In this document: in pieces, positions 1 to 7,482 of the stretch | Numbering within the stretch: the first letter of the stretch is position 1 | Layout of the letters: every line of letters starts with the position of its first letter | DNA from: DATIUV01 sp049322755 | Lineage (GTDB): Bacteria > Pseudomonadota > Gammaproteobacteria > Burkholderiales > UBA6910 | Assembly (NCBI GenBank): GCA_049322755.1 | Contig: JBMOQX010000030.1 | Coordinates: forward strand, 1-64,000 | Reading direction: 5' to 3' | Length of the DNA stretch: 64,000 nt | Notes under the pieces: generated by a model | The model's database searches: none | Told to the model about the DNA's origin: nothing | What the model saw: only the letters and a program-made list of their open reading frames with translations | Translations under genes and position numbers: made by a program

Positions 1-71
1 GGGACTGATCGACGTGCTTGTATCGGCCCACCGTATCGCACCTCCGTCGCGATGTGCAATGCGCACATCAT
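1..71 (-). CDS. Possible next cassette ORF, truncated by window edge
   Basis: An ATG whose complement lies at 69-71 opens a minus-strand frame without a stop to the window edge (about 23 codons, beginning MMCALHIATEVRY). It lies just past the attC-like site at 120-198, where the next cassette gene would be expected if this is an integron array read on the minus strand. Nothing about its function can be said, and it may be chance. Confidence 0.2.
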   Translation of the reverse strand, partial: MMCALHIATEVRYGGPIQARRSV

Positions 72-119
72 GCGACCAGTCAGATGGGCTGGCAAGAGGA
101 AAAGCGGATTTTTCTACAG

Positions 120-198
120 CCTCAACGCCCGGGTTCAGGGGCGCAGGCCAGCAAGCGCAGCGCCGCTGGCCTGCGTCCCCTGGAACCCGAAGTTAGGT
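120..198 (-). other. attC-like recombination site downstream of HEPN gene
   Basis: Read on the minus strand it opens with ACCTAAC (complement of 192-198), which matches the integron R'' consensus RYYYAAC. It then forms a long imperfect palindrome, with GCAGGCCAGC at one arm and GCTGGCCTGC at the other, flanked by short bulged stems, and ends with GTTGAGG (complement of 120-126), a near match to GTTRRRY. The stop codon TAA of the adjacent gene lies inside the ACCTAAC box, as is common for integron gene cassettes. The length of about 79 bp is in the usual attC range. The last base of the R' box departs from consensus. Confidence 0.6.
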
Positions 199-900
199 TT
201 CAGTTCTTGGTACTGTGGGCCCGTCATACCTTTCCGCGATCAACTTGCTGAGGCTGCTTACGAGCTTGAACACCAGCGCGCACGCCTCCGAGATGTAAGC
301 GCCAGACACGACCACAGCTCTGCATTCAATTGTGACACCGTTAATCTTTGCTACGAGGTCTCGAATCTCCTTCTCCTTGTCAGGTGGGAGGTCCATCAGC
401 CGCCCGTTACGGTGCGCGATGAAGTTCCGTAGCTCTTGAAGACAACGGAGTCGTTCTCGTTCCTCAGGAGTCCAAGGCAGATCGATGTGCAGAACACCCT
501 CGAAGTACTTCTCAATCTGGCTTCTGAAATTGTTAGCGCGAACATCCCGAAGCGGAAGCCCTAATCCCTCTCGCCTCCCCACCCAACCGGCGATGTCAGA
601 CACGAAGGACTCGAACAGACCCCAGATGGGGACTAACGCACCAATACGAAAGAATCGGGGAATCTGTATTTCAGCCGCCTCGTCGATCGCCGTAAGTTCA
701 CTTCCATACTGGTCCGGATGAAGGTCACCCTCTCGACTTTCCAGTTCTCGTCTAGCTCGCAGCCGGTACTGGTCTTGGGCGAATGCCAAGTGATCGTCTA
801 GGACCTTGAGGTAGCTGTCGAGCGCCCAGGACTCGTATCCGAACGAAAAACCCGGATAGCTGAGATCCAGATTCATCAACTTCTCAAGGTCGATCGGCAT
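193..900 (-). CDS. HEPN-motif hypothetical protein, integron cassette gene
   Basis: The 235-residue protein is unlike its neighbours. No family was recognised over the full length, but residues 156-166 read QELRNFIAHRNG-like, giving R158-N-F-I-A-H163, the R-x4-H motif of HEPN domains. HEPN proteins are often RNases of toxin-antitoxin, abortive-infection or RNA-processing systems, so a metal-independent RNase is possible but unproven. The C-terminal half is helical in character and there is no signal peptide or membrane segment. The gene appears less GC-rich than the rest of the window. It is bracketed by GTTAGGTTTCAG and its inverse, within attC-like sites, which suggests acquisition as a gene cassette. 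No partner antitoxin gene is visible. Confidence 0.7.
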   Translation of the reverse strand: MPIDLEKLMNLDLSYPGFSFGYESWALDSYLKVLDDHLAFAQDQYRLRARRELESREGDLHPDQYGSELTAIDEAAEIQIPRFFRIGALVPIWGLFESFVSDIAGWVGRREGLGLPLRDVRANNFRSQIEKYFEGVLHIDLPWTPEERERLRCLQELRNFIAHRNGRLMDLPPDKEKEIRDLVAKINGVTIECRAVVVSGAYISEACALVFKLVSSLSKLIAERYDGPTVPRTET

Positions 901-913
901 ACGTCCACCTGAA

Positions 914-960
914 ACCTAACGTTGCGTTCAGCGGTGCGCTTCAGCGCGTCCGCTGCAATG
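914..960 (-). other. Partial attC-like site cut by IS110-family element
   Basis: On the minus strand this ends with GTTAGGT (complement of 914-920), a perfect R' box, 13 bp before the HEPN start codon. The inner arms AGCGG and CCGCT and outer arms TTGC and GCAA pair, with an extrahelical GAAC, in the manner of attC. The distal R'' box that should complete the site is missing, because sequence of the IS110-family element begins near 957-961. The exact junction cannot be fixed by eye. Confidence 0.55.
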
Positions 961-1316
961 ATGGGATGGACTCCTCCCGGCTTCTCGGCATCATGGTGCC
1001 AGCTGGCCTCATGTGGTGTGGGGTGTCAGCGCTCAACCAGGAGGAGTCCGACATGAATGCTACCCCCGGCCTGCCCGTCGTGGGCGTCGATCTCGCAAAA
1101 TCCGTGTTCCAGCTCGTCGTGGCCGATGCGCAGTGGCGCGTCGTCGACAACGCTCGCCTCACCCGCACGCAGTTCGAGCGCTGGTTCGCCAACCGCGCGG
1201 TCGGCCTGGTGGTGATGGAAGCCTGCGGCAGCGCCCATCACTGGGCGCGCTGGCTCAACAGCCAGGGTATCCAGGTGATGCTGCTGCCTCCCGCTTACGT
1301 GCGCGCCTACGTCAAG
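957..1316 (+). mobile_element. Truncated IS1111-type (IS110 family) element, left part
   Basis: The segment holds the non-coding left end and the first 88 codons of a transposase. It starts where the attC-like site stops and ends abruptly at 1316, where IS21-type sequence begins. IS1111-attC elements are known to insert specifically into integron attC sites, which fits this position. The right end is absent from the window. Confidence 0.6.
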
Positions 1317-1343
1317 TGTCAAGGGTCACCCAAATGTGCTTAG
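1053..1343 (+). pseudogene. IS110/IS1111 family transposase, N-terminal fragment
   Basis: The ATG at 1053 has an AGGAGG-like site 8 bp upstream. Residues 8-20 read PVVGVDLAKSVFQ and a later segment reads VVMEACGSAHHW. These are the first D and the E of the DEDD catalytic domain of IS110-family transposases. Intact proteins of this family have about 320-340 residues and continue after YVRAYVK with an RNKTDRADA-like segment. Here the match stops at YVK (position 1316), and the last nine codons are foreign. The C-terminal serine domain is missing, so the fragment cannot transpose by itself. Confidence 0.8.
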
Positions 1344-1485
1344 TTGTGGTCATCGAAAAGTGCCCACCCGATTGGTTAAGCCGTGGGTTCCTCGGCGCGG
1401 ACGAGCCCGGCCTTGAGCTTGTCCTTGAGCCGATAGGAGTTGCCGCGAATGTTGAGCGTCACGGCGTGATGCAGCAGTCGATCTG
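1317..1485 (-). mobile_element. IS21-family end with istB 3' remnant
   Basis: The sequence begins with TGTC at the point where the IS1111 transposase is broken, as expected for an IS21-type terminus that starts with TG. About 60 bp inside begins the minus-strand 3' end of an istB gene. Only this end remains; istA and most of istB are gone. Confidence 0.5.
1376..1482 (-). pseudogene. istB: istB C-terminal fragment (IS21 helper ATPase)
   Basis: On the minus strand the frame DRLLHHAVTLNIRGNSYRLK continues to KDKLKAGLVRAEEPTA and a TAA stop. This is the typical C-terminus of IstB, the AAA+ ATPase that assists the IS21 transposase. Everything N-terminal, including the Walker motifs, is missing. 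The upstream edge at about 1482-1495 joins directly to an IS200 tnpA fragment. Confidence 0.65.
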
Positions 1486-1800
1486 GACTTGGACTCGGGC
1501 ATCAGGTACCCCTCTTCGATTCGACTCTCCTTCTGAACAGCTAACCTGCGGAACACTTCCCCCAAGTGCCGCCTCAGTTGCTCATACAACGTCCTTCTGC
1601 GACATTTGGGAATGAAAATCACATGGTATTTGCAGTCCCACTTCGTGTGGCTTAGGCTCTCAAACTCGTCCATCGTCGAAACTCCCTTTCGTGTGCTTGG
1701 CGGCTCACGATCAACAGTTTCTTCGATGGACTCCTTTACGTGTCAAACTTCTGCTGCCTCCCCGGCAAAGCCGGGGGGTTTCCCGTAGTAGGCTAGCCGG
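1486..1800 (-). mobile_element. IS200/IS605-type element, left part
   Basis: This holds the 5' part of a tnpA gene and the non-coding end next to it. A strong hairpin lies at 1760-1776 (CCCCGGC, AAA loop, GCCGGGG), in the position where IS200-type elements carry a subterminal hairpin recognised by the Y1 transposase. The catalytic half of the element has been lost at the junction with the istB remnant. Confidence 0.55.
1496..1673 (-). pseudogene. tnpA: IS200 transposase TnpA, N-terminal fragment
   Basis: The frame starts MDEFESLSHTKWDCKYHVIF and continues to EEGYLMPE, closely resembling the first 60 residues of IS200-type Y1 transposases. In intact proteins the next segment contains the HUH metal-binding pair (DHVHM), reached just after LMP. 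Here the frame changes into istB sequence right after LMPE, so the HUH motif and the catalytic tyrosine are absent. The resulting chimeric reading frame runs on to about 1350 and is not a real protein. Confidence 0.75.
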
Positions 1801-1858
1801 AAGCCGGCCGGGCAAGCCCAAACGGGGTGCGGCCCCTGTGCTGGTGCCGGGAGGGGCG

Positions 1859-2623
1859 TCAGCCCTTCTTCCGCCCCGCAAACGCCTTCGCGCCTTCCTC
1901 GATCCGGCCCGAGGCCATCAGCAGCGCGTTGAGGTTGCGCGCCTGGTTGAGGGCCTGGTCGAGGGGCATGGTGGCGAGCGCGCGGTGAGTTTCCTTGGTG
2001 AGGCGCACGGCGAGGGGGTCGAGGGCGGCGAGGGCGGCGGTGAACTCGCCGGTGACGCGGCAGAGTTCGTCGGCGTCGGCGGCGAGGCGGGTGATGAGGC
2101 CCATGCGGTTGAGCGTTTCGGCGGGGACCGGGTCGCCGAATAGGAGCAGCTCCAGCGCCTGGCGGCGGCCGACGAGGTGGGAGAGCAGCGCGGTGTTCAC
2201 CGCCGCGGGGAAGCCGTTCTTCATTTCCATCGCGCCGAACCTGGCGCCCGCCTCGGCCAGCACGAAGTCGCAGCCCATCGCCAGCGTGAAGCCACCGGCC
2301 ACCGCGTAGCCGCGCACCACCGAGACGGATGGCTTGGGCAGTTCTTCCAGCGCGTGGAAGATGACGATGTAGGCGTCGTCGTAGGCCAGCACCGGCTCCA
2401 GGCTGCGGTCCATGCCGGGCGTGAGTTCGCGGCCGGCGCAGAACGTGCCGCCGGCGCCGGTCAGCATCAGGCAGCGGCAGGCGGGGTCGGCGGCGGCATC
2501 AAGGATGGCGACCGAGAGTGCCTCGATCATCGCCGCCGAGAGGGCGTTGCGCCGCTCGGGGCGGTCGAGGGTGAGGATGGTGACGCCGTCGCGGGTCTCG
2601 CGGCGCACCGCGCCCGCGCTCAC
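1859..2623 (-). CDS. Enoyl-CoA hydratase/isomerase family protein
   Basis: A 254-residue crotonase-fold protein. The segments ILTLDRPERRNALS, GAGGTFCAGREL and GYAVAGGFTLAMGCDFVLA correspond to the CoA-binding and oxyanion-hole regions of the family. The usual second catalytic glutamate region reads FGAMEMKNGFP, so the exact reaction (hydratase, isomerase or hydrolase) is open. The start is a GTG whose first bases overlap the TGA of the upstream ThDP enzyme gene, showing translational coupling. The two genes end the minus-strand operon that begins with tctC. It likely acts on a CoA ester derived from the transported substrate. Confidence 0.85.
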   Translation of the reverse strand: MSAGAVRRETRDGVTILTLDRPERRNALSAAMIEALSVAILDAAADPACRCLMLTGAGGTFCAGRELTPGMDRSLEPVLAYDDAYIVIFHALEELPKPSVSVVRGYAVAGGFTLAMGCDFVLAEAGARFGAMEMKNGFPAAVNTALLSHLVGRRQALELLLFGDPVPAETLNRMGLITRLAADADELCRVTGEFTAALAALDPLAVRLTKETHRALATMPLDQALNQARNLNALLMASGRIEEGAKAFAGRKKG

Positions 2624-4263
2624 ATTTCCTCCCAGTACTCGGACGGGTCCGCCAGCGCGTCGATGACGGTGAAGCGCCGGCTTGCCACCGCCTCCTTGAG
2701 CGCGCGGTCGAATTCGGCGAGGGTCTCCACCCGCACGCCGCGGGCGCCGAAGGCTTCGGCGATCTGGTCGAAGCGCGGCGAGCGGAAGTCCACCGCGCGG
2801 CGCGACATCTTCATCTTCTCCTGCTTGAGCTTGATGAGCGCCAGCGCGGCGTCGTTGAGCACGACGACGACGATGGGCAGGTCGCGCTCGGCGGCCACGG
2901 CCAGCTCGCCCTGGGTCATCAGCATGCAGCCGTCGCCCAGCATCGCCACCACCGGGCGCTCCGGGTGCACCAGCTGCGCGCCGATGGCGGCGGGCACCGC
3001 GTAGCCCATGCACCCGAGGCCGTTGGACTGCAGCAGCTGGCCCGGCGCGCGGCACTTGATGACGTGGTTGGCGAGGATGCGGTGCGCGCCCACGTCCACG
3101 GTCATGATCCAGTCGTCGTCGGCCTGGTCGCTCACGGTCTGGAACAGCGCGGCAGGCGAGATGCCCTTGGCCGGCATGCGCGGACGCACCAGGTGGGCGA
3201 CGCCGGCGTTGAACTCCTTGAGGCGCTCCGCCGGCCAGCGCGCAGCGTTGGCGGGATGGGCGGTGAGCTGCGCCAGCAGGGTGGGCACGTCGCCCGCCGC
3301 CTGCTCGCCCACGGGGAAGATGCGGTGCGTCTGTGCCGCCCAGTCGATGGTGACGACGGGCAGCGATTCCGGCCAGGCGTCGAGCCAGGCGTCGCGCAGC
3401 TCGATGGGGTCGAAGCCGATCAGCACCAGCAGGTCGGCCTCGCGCAGGAGCTTGAGGTTCTCGCCGTCCACCACGGGCGAGAGGCCCACCGCGCCGGCGC
3501 ACAGCGGATGGTAGTCGGAGACGACGCCCTTGGCCTTGTAGCTGGCGAAGAACGGCATCTGCCAGCTTTCCAGGAACGCCTTGAGCGCGGACGGGACGCC
3601 TTCGTGCAGCACGCCGCGGCCGACGAGGGCGAGCGGCCGGCGCGCGGCGGCGAGGCGCTTCTGCAGCTGCGCGGCGCCGTCGGCGGTGAGCGCGGCGGGA
3701 AGCTGGCGCGGCGGCTGGCGCTCCTCGGTCTCGGTGGAGTCGCTGCGGTTGAAATCGGCGGGGACGTTCAGCATCACCGGCCCCGCGGGATAGGCGAGCG
3801 CGATGTCGAGCGCTTTCGCCACCTGCTGGGCGGCGCGGTGCGGGTTCAGCTGGTCGGCGTACTTGGTGACCGGCTTGGCCAGATCGACGTGGTCCAGCAC
3901 CTGGTGGTTGTAGATGCCGGCCTGGCGGGTGGCCATCTCGCCGCACAGGATCATCATCGCGGTGCGCTCCATCAGCGCGCCGGCGATGCCCGACACCGCG
4001 TTGGAGATGCCGGGGCCCAGCGCCGGGATCAGCACCGCGGGCCTGCCGGTGAGCTGGTACACGGCGTCGGCCATGAAACAGGCGGACGGCTCGGCCTTCG
4101 CCAGCACGAACTCGATGCCCTGCTCCTCGCAGGCGCGGATGGTTTCCAGCACGTCGTTGCCGGGAATGCCGAAGGCGAAGCGCGCGCCGTAGGCCTTGAG
4201 CGTGCGGGCGACGGCGTCGGCCACCTTGGGCGGGGCGGTTTGCGGAGCGGGGGAGGCGGACAT
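2620..4263 (-). CDS. Thiamine diphosphate-dependent enzyme (acetolactate synthase-like)
   Basis: A 547-residue ThDP enzyme with the three-domain PYR, central and PP layout of acetolactate synthases and benzoylformate-type decarboxylases. The N-terminal domain shows AFGIPGNDVLETIRA and VLAKAEPSACFMADA, the latter carrying the conserved ThDP-activating glutamate. The C-terminal domain has GDGCMLMTQGELAVA followed by VVVVLND, the GDG-x(n)-N ThDP/magnesium motif. It overlaps the hydratase gene by 4 bp and is separated by a palindromic repeat from tctA. The true substrate is unknown. Its place between a carboxylate transporter and CoA enzymes suggests decarboxylation of a 2-oxo acid or cleavage of an acyl-CoA (oxalyl-CoA decarboxylase-like) rather than amino acid synthesis. 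Confidence 0.85.
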   Translation of the reverse strand: MSASPAPQTAPPKVADAVARTLKAYGARFAFGIPGNDVLETIRACEEQGIEFVLAKAEPSACFMADAVYQLTGRPAVLIPALGPGISNAVSGIAGALMERTAMMILCGEMATRQAGIYNHQVLDHVDLAKPVTKYADQLNPHRAAQQVAKALDIALAYPAGPVMLNVPADFNRSDSTETEERQPPRQLPAALTADGAAQLQKRLAAARRPLALVGRGVLHEGVPSALKAFLESWQMPFFASYKAKGVVSDYHPLCAGAVGLSPVVDGENLKLLREADLLVLIGFDPIELRDAWLDAWPESLPVVTIDWAAQTHRIFPVGEQAAGDVPTLLAQLTAHPANAARWPAERLKEFNAGVAHLVRPRMPAKGISPAALFQTVSDQADDDWIMTVDVGAHRILANHVIKCRAPGQLLQSNGLGCMGYAVPAAIGAQLVHPERPVVAMLGDGCMLMTQGELAVAAERDLPIVVVVLNDAALALIKLKQEKMKMSRRAVDFRSPRFDQIAEAFGARGVRVETLAEFDRALKEAVASRRFTVIDALADPSEYWEEM

Positions 4264-4338
4264 GAGTGGGCCTTATGAGGAGCCGGCGTCGCTAACGATT
4301 CTACCGGGGATGATGAAGATCACGGATATCGAAACCAT

Positions 4339-4437
4339 TTGAACCGCCAAGGGCGCCAAGGACGCGAAGGAACGATTTTTCTCATGGCGTCCAGTCGTTG
4401 CTTTTCCTTTGCGTCCTTGGCGTCCCTCGCGGTTCAA
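4339..4437. repeat. Palindromic intergenic repeat, copy 1
   Basis: The element has terminal inverted arms of about 30 bp, beginning GAACCGCCAAGGGCGCC at one end and ending with its near complement TCCCTCGCGGTTC. A non-conserved middle lies between. The arms consist of repeated GGACGC/AAGG units. A second copy lies at 11211-11304. It sits between tctA and the ThDP gene and could form a stable hairpin in the transcript. Confidence 0.75.
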
Positions 4438-4447
4438 GGCCTTGCCT

Positions 4448-5962
4448 TCAGCCCGTGATCGGCGAGTAGCGGCGCACGAGGCCAGCGATGGAGCGCAGGA
4501 TCGGGACCGCCAGCAGCACGGCGGCGACGCCCACCAGCGTGGCCGAGATCGGCCGCTCGACGAAGATCGCCAGGCTGCCGTGGGAAAGCAGCAGCGACTG
4601 GCGCACGGCATTCTCGAACAGACCGCCCAGCACGAAGGCCAGCAGCAGCGGCGCGGGGTCGAGGCTGACGCGCTTCAGCAGGAACGCCAGCAGGCCCAGG
4701 GCCACCATGATGCCGACGTCGAAGGTGTTGATGTTGACGCTGTAGGCGCCGATGACGCAGAACAGGATGATGAGCGGCGCCAGGATCGCGTAGGGAATCT
4801 TCAGCAGCCGCACGAACACGCCCACCATCGGCACGTTGAGGATCACCAGGATGACGTTGCCGATCAGCATGCTGGTGATGACGCCCCAGAACAGGTCGGG
4901 GTTGTCGCGCATCAGCAGCGGCCCGGGCGCGAGGCCGTGGACCATCAGCGCGCCCATCAGTACGCCCATCACCACGTTGGCGGGAATGCCCAGCGTGAGC
5001 AGCGGCACGAACGCGCCCTGGGCGGCGGAGTTGTTGGCGGCCTCGGGCCCGGCGACGCCCTCGATCACGCCGGTGCCGAATTTCTCCGGGTGGCGCGAGA
5101 GGCGCCGCTCCATGACGTAGGCGGCGAACGAGGCCAGGATCGCGCCGCCGCCGGGCAGCAGCCCCAGCAGGAAGCCCAGCACCGAGCCGCGGGCGATGGG
5201 CGCGCCCGCTGCCTTCCAGTCGCGCCGGTTGGGCAGCATTTCCTTGAGCTTGCTGGGCTGCGGGATGAACGACGATTGCGGGTTCTTGCGCGAGGCCAGG
5301 TAGAGCAGCTCGGAGATGCCGAACAGGCCCATCGCCATGATAGCGATGTTGAGGCCGTCGAACAGCTCGGTGCGGCCGAAAGTGAAACGCTCGGCGCCGG
5401 CGATGGGGTCGAGGCCGATGGTGGCGAACAGCAGGCCTACCATCACCATCATCAGCGACTTCACCATCGACGTGGACGAGATCAGCGTCACCAGCAGCAG
5501 GCCGAGGGCCACCAGCGCGGCGTACTCGGGCGGGCCGAAGTCGAGCGCGAAATGCGCCACCCACGGCCCCACCAGCGACAGCGCCACCACCGCGAACACG
5601 CCGGCGATGAGCGAGGCGAACGCGGCGATGCCGAGCGCGGCGCCGGCGCGGCCGTTGCGCGCCATCTCGTAGCCGTCGAGGCAGGTGACGACGGACGCCG
5701 CCTCGCCCGGCACCTTCACCAGGATCGAGGTGATGGAGCCGCCGTACATGGCGCCGTAGTAGATGCCGCCCAGCATGATGATGGCGGCGGTGGGGTCCAT
5801 CTTGAACGTGACCGGCAGCAGGATGGCGATGGTGGCGGCGGGACCGAGGCCGGGCAGCACGCCGATGGCGGTGCCGATGACCACACCCACCAGGCAGAAC
5901 GCCAGGTTCTGGAACGTCAGCGCGACGCTGAAGCCGAGGGCGAGGTTTGCGAAGAGATCCAT
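4448..5962 (-). CDS. tctA: Tripartite tricarboxylate transporter, large membrane subunit TctA
   Basis: A 504-residue polytopic membrane protein with about 12 hydrophobic segments. It has the family's two half-repeat signatures GVLPGLGPAATIAILLPVTF (residues 38-57) and LGLLPGGGAILASFAAYVME. TctA forms the secondary-active transport channel of the TTT system and works with TctB and a periplasmic binding protein of the Bug/TctC family. It starts 4 bp after the tctB stop. The substrate is unknown but should be a carboxylate related to the CoA catabolism genes nearby. Confidence 0.93.
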   Translation of the reverse strand: MDLFANLALGFSVALTFQNLAFCLVGVVIGTAIGVLPGLGPAATIAILLPVTFKMDPTAAIIMLGGIYYGAMYGGSITSILVKVPGEAASVVTCLDGYEMARNGRAGAALGIAAFASLIAGVFAVVALSLVGPWVAHFALDFGPPEYAALVALGLLLVTLISSTSMVKSLMMVMVGLLFATIGLDPIAGAERFTFGRTELFDGLNIAIMAMGLFGISELLYLASRKNPQSSFIPQPSKLKEMLPNRRDWKAAGAPIARGSVLGFLLGLLPGGGAILASFAAYVMERRLSRHPEKFGTGVIEGVAGPEAANNSAAQGAFVPLLTLGIPANVVMGVLMGALMVHGLAPGPLLMRDNPDLFWGVITSMLIGNVILVILNVPMVGVFVRLLKIPYAILAPLIILFCVIGAYSVNINTFDVGIMVALGLLAFLLKRVSLDPAPLLLAFVLGGLFENAVRQSLLLSHGSLAIFVERPISATLVGVAAVLLAVPILRSIAGLVRRYSPITG

Positions 5963-5966
5963 CGGC

Positions 5967-6437
5967 TCAGCCGAACGCCGCCGCCAGCACGCCCTTGGGC
6001 AGCTCGACGCCGAGGGCGCGCACGAACAGGATCTCGCACACCAGCAGCGTCGCCACGGTGACCACCACCGTCTTCGGCCACGACAGGCGCTCGGCCACCT
6101 TGAGGATGAACACGAACACCAGCGTCACGGTCACCACGTAGCCGAGCCGCTCGAGCGCCAGCGCCGCGAACGCAAGGCCGCCCAGGTAGCAGAAGAACTT
6201 GCCCCAGGTGCGCTCGCCTACCTCTTCGGGCTCGGCCGGCCGCTCGCGCTCGGCCAGGTCGGCGAGCGTGGCGAGGGCGGTGAGCCCGATGAGCGCGACG
6301 CTGACGACGAACGGCAGCAGCCCCGGACCCGGGATGTTGCCGCGCCAGAGGCCGAACTGCCAGCCGCTCACGGCGCCGTAGACGCCGAGCGCGATCAGCA
6401 GCACGTTGGCCAGGAGCTTGCCGGCCTTGGGATTCAT
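5967..6437 (-). CDS. tctB: Tripartite tricarboxylate transporter, small membrane subunit TctB
   Basis: A 156-residue protein with four predicted transmembrane segments, the typical TctB size and layout. The N-terminus MNPKAGKLLANVLLIALGVY was chosen over an upstream GTG because that GTG lies in a terminator hairpin. It is placed between tctC and tctA, in the canonical order for the system. A strong terminator-like stem-loop separates it from tctC, which probably lowers expression of tctB and tctA relative to the binding protein. Confidence 0.9.
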   Translation of the reverse strand: MNPKAGKLLANVLLIALGVYGAVSGWQFGLWRGNIPGPGLLPFVVSVALIGLTALATLADLAERERPAEPEEVGERTWGKFFCYLGGLAFAALALERLGYVVTVTLVFVFILKVAERLSWPKTVVVTVATLLVCEILFVRALGVELPKGVLAAAFG

Positions 6438-6442
6438 CGCAA

Positions 6443-6473
6443 GAAAAAACGGCCGGCGCACGGGGCGCCGGCC
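6443..6473 (-). terminator. Rho-independent terminator-like hairpin between tctC and tctB
   Basis: On the minus strand a perfect 9-bp GC stem (GGCCGGCGC, with its complement at 6465-6473) closes a 5-nt loop and is followed at once by six T residues. It lies 11 bp after the tctC stop and just before the tctB start. It should terminate part of the transcription from tctC. Confidence 0.85.
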
Positions 6474-6483
6474 GCGGAGGACG

Positions 6484-7482
6484 CTATTCTTTGCGTAGGC
6501 CGAGCTCGCGGCCCAGCTTGTCGTAGGTTTCGAACTGGCTCTGGGCCCATTTCGCCGTGTCCGCCGGCGAGCGGATCTGCGGCACCGATCCGAGCTGGGT
6601 GGTGAGCTTGAGCCAGGACTTGTCCTTGGCGACTTCGGCCAGCGCCTTGGCCCACTTGTCCACGATCGCCTGGTCCATGCCCGGCGGGCCGTAGAGCGCG
6701 CTCCAACCGGTGATCTGCTCCATGTCCGGATAGCCCAGCTCGCGCGCGGTGGGCACGTCCTTGAGTTCGGCGTAGCGCTCGGGCGTGGTGACCATCAGCG
6801 CTCGCATCTGGCCGGCGCGGATGTAGTTGACCACCGTCGCCAGGTTGGAGCAGCCGAAATCGACGTGCCCGCCCAGCACCGCGGTGGAGGCCTCGCCGCC
6901 GCCCTTGAACGGCACCTGGGTGGCGGCGTCCTTGGAGAGCTTGAGCGAGCTGAACAGCATCTGCGGGCCCATCTGGTGGATGGTGCCGACGCCGGCGGTG
7001 GAGTAGGACAGCTTGCCGGGGTTCTTCTTGATGGCGTCCACCAGGTCCTGCATGGTCTTGTACGGCGAATCCGCCTTCACCGCGCAGACGTAGGGATTCA
7101 GTTCCAGCAGGCCGAGGAAAGTGAAGTCGTTCCACTTGTACGGGATGGTGGGCTGCAGTGCGGGGATGACCGCCTGGGAGCCGACCCGCGCCAGCAGCAG
7201 CGTGTAGCCGTCGGGCTTGGCGTTCTTCACGAACGCGGAGCCGGTGACGCCGCTGGCGCCGGTGCGGTTCACCACCAGGATCGGCTGGCCGATGTACTGG
7301 GCGGCGGTGGAGGCGAGGTTGCGCGCCGCCAGGTCGGAGTCGCCGCCGGCACTGTAGGGCGCGACGATGGTGATGGGCTTGCTGGGATACTCGTCGGCGG
7401 CGGCGTGCGTGCCGATGAGGAGCGAGGCGCCGGCGGCAAGTCCCGCCGCGGAGCCGACGATGCGCTTCAACGTGGTCTTCAT
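6484..7482 (-). CDS. tctC: Bug/TctC family periplasmic substrate-binding protein
   Basis: A 332-residue protein. Residues 1-29 form a signal peptide (MKTTLKRIVGSAAGLAAGAS, then LLIGTHAAADEYP). The mature part opens with YPSKPITIVAPYSAGGDSD, the typical Bug signature, and later has NRTGASGVTGS and a KPDGYTLL segment. These proteins fold as two lobes and often bind dicarboxylates or aromatic acids through water-bridged carboxylates. The ATG at 7482 is preceded by GGAGGA. An upstream ATG at 7494 is less likely. It is the first gene of the minus-strand operon. Confidence 0.92.
   Translation of the reverse strand: MKTTLKRIVGSAAGLAAGASLLIGTHAAADEYPSKPITIVAPYSAGGDSDLAARNLASTAAQYIGQPILVVNRTGASGVTGSAFVKNAKPDGYTLLLARVGSQAVIPALQPTIPYKWNDFTFLGLLELNPYVCAVKADSPYKTMQDLVDAIKKNPGKLSYSTAGVGTIHQMGPQMLFSSLKLSKDAATQVPFKGGGEASTAVLGGHVDFGCSNLATVVNYIRAGQMRALMVTTPERYAELKDVPTARELGYPDMEQITGWSALYGPPGMDQAIVDKWAKALAEVAKDKSWLKLTTQLGSVPQIRSPADTAKWAQSQFETYDKLGRELGLRKE

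Noticed and set aside
1350..1673. 107-codon minus-strand frame as a single protein
   Set aside because: It joins IS200 tnpA text to out-of-frame istB sequence at about 1490, so it is a fusion artefact of IS debris.
2965..4278. Long plus-strand reading frame (437 codons) opposite the ThDP gene
   Set aside because: It is the antisense shadow of a clear ThDP enzyme; the translation is low-complexity His/Arg/Gly-rich text typical of high-GC antisense frames.
4409..6061. 550-codon plus-strand frame opposite tctA
   Set aside because: Antisense shadow with His/Gln/Glu-rich composition; tctA on the other strand has full family motifs.
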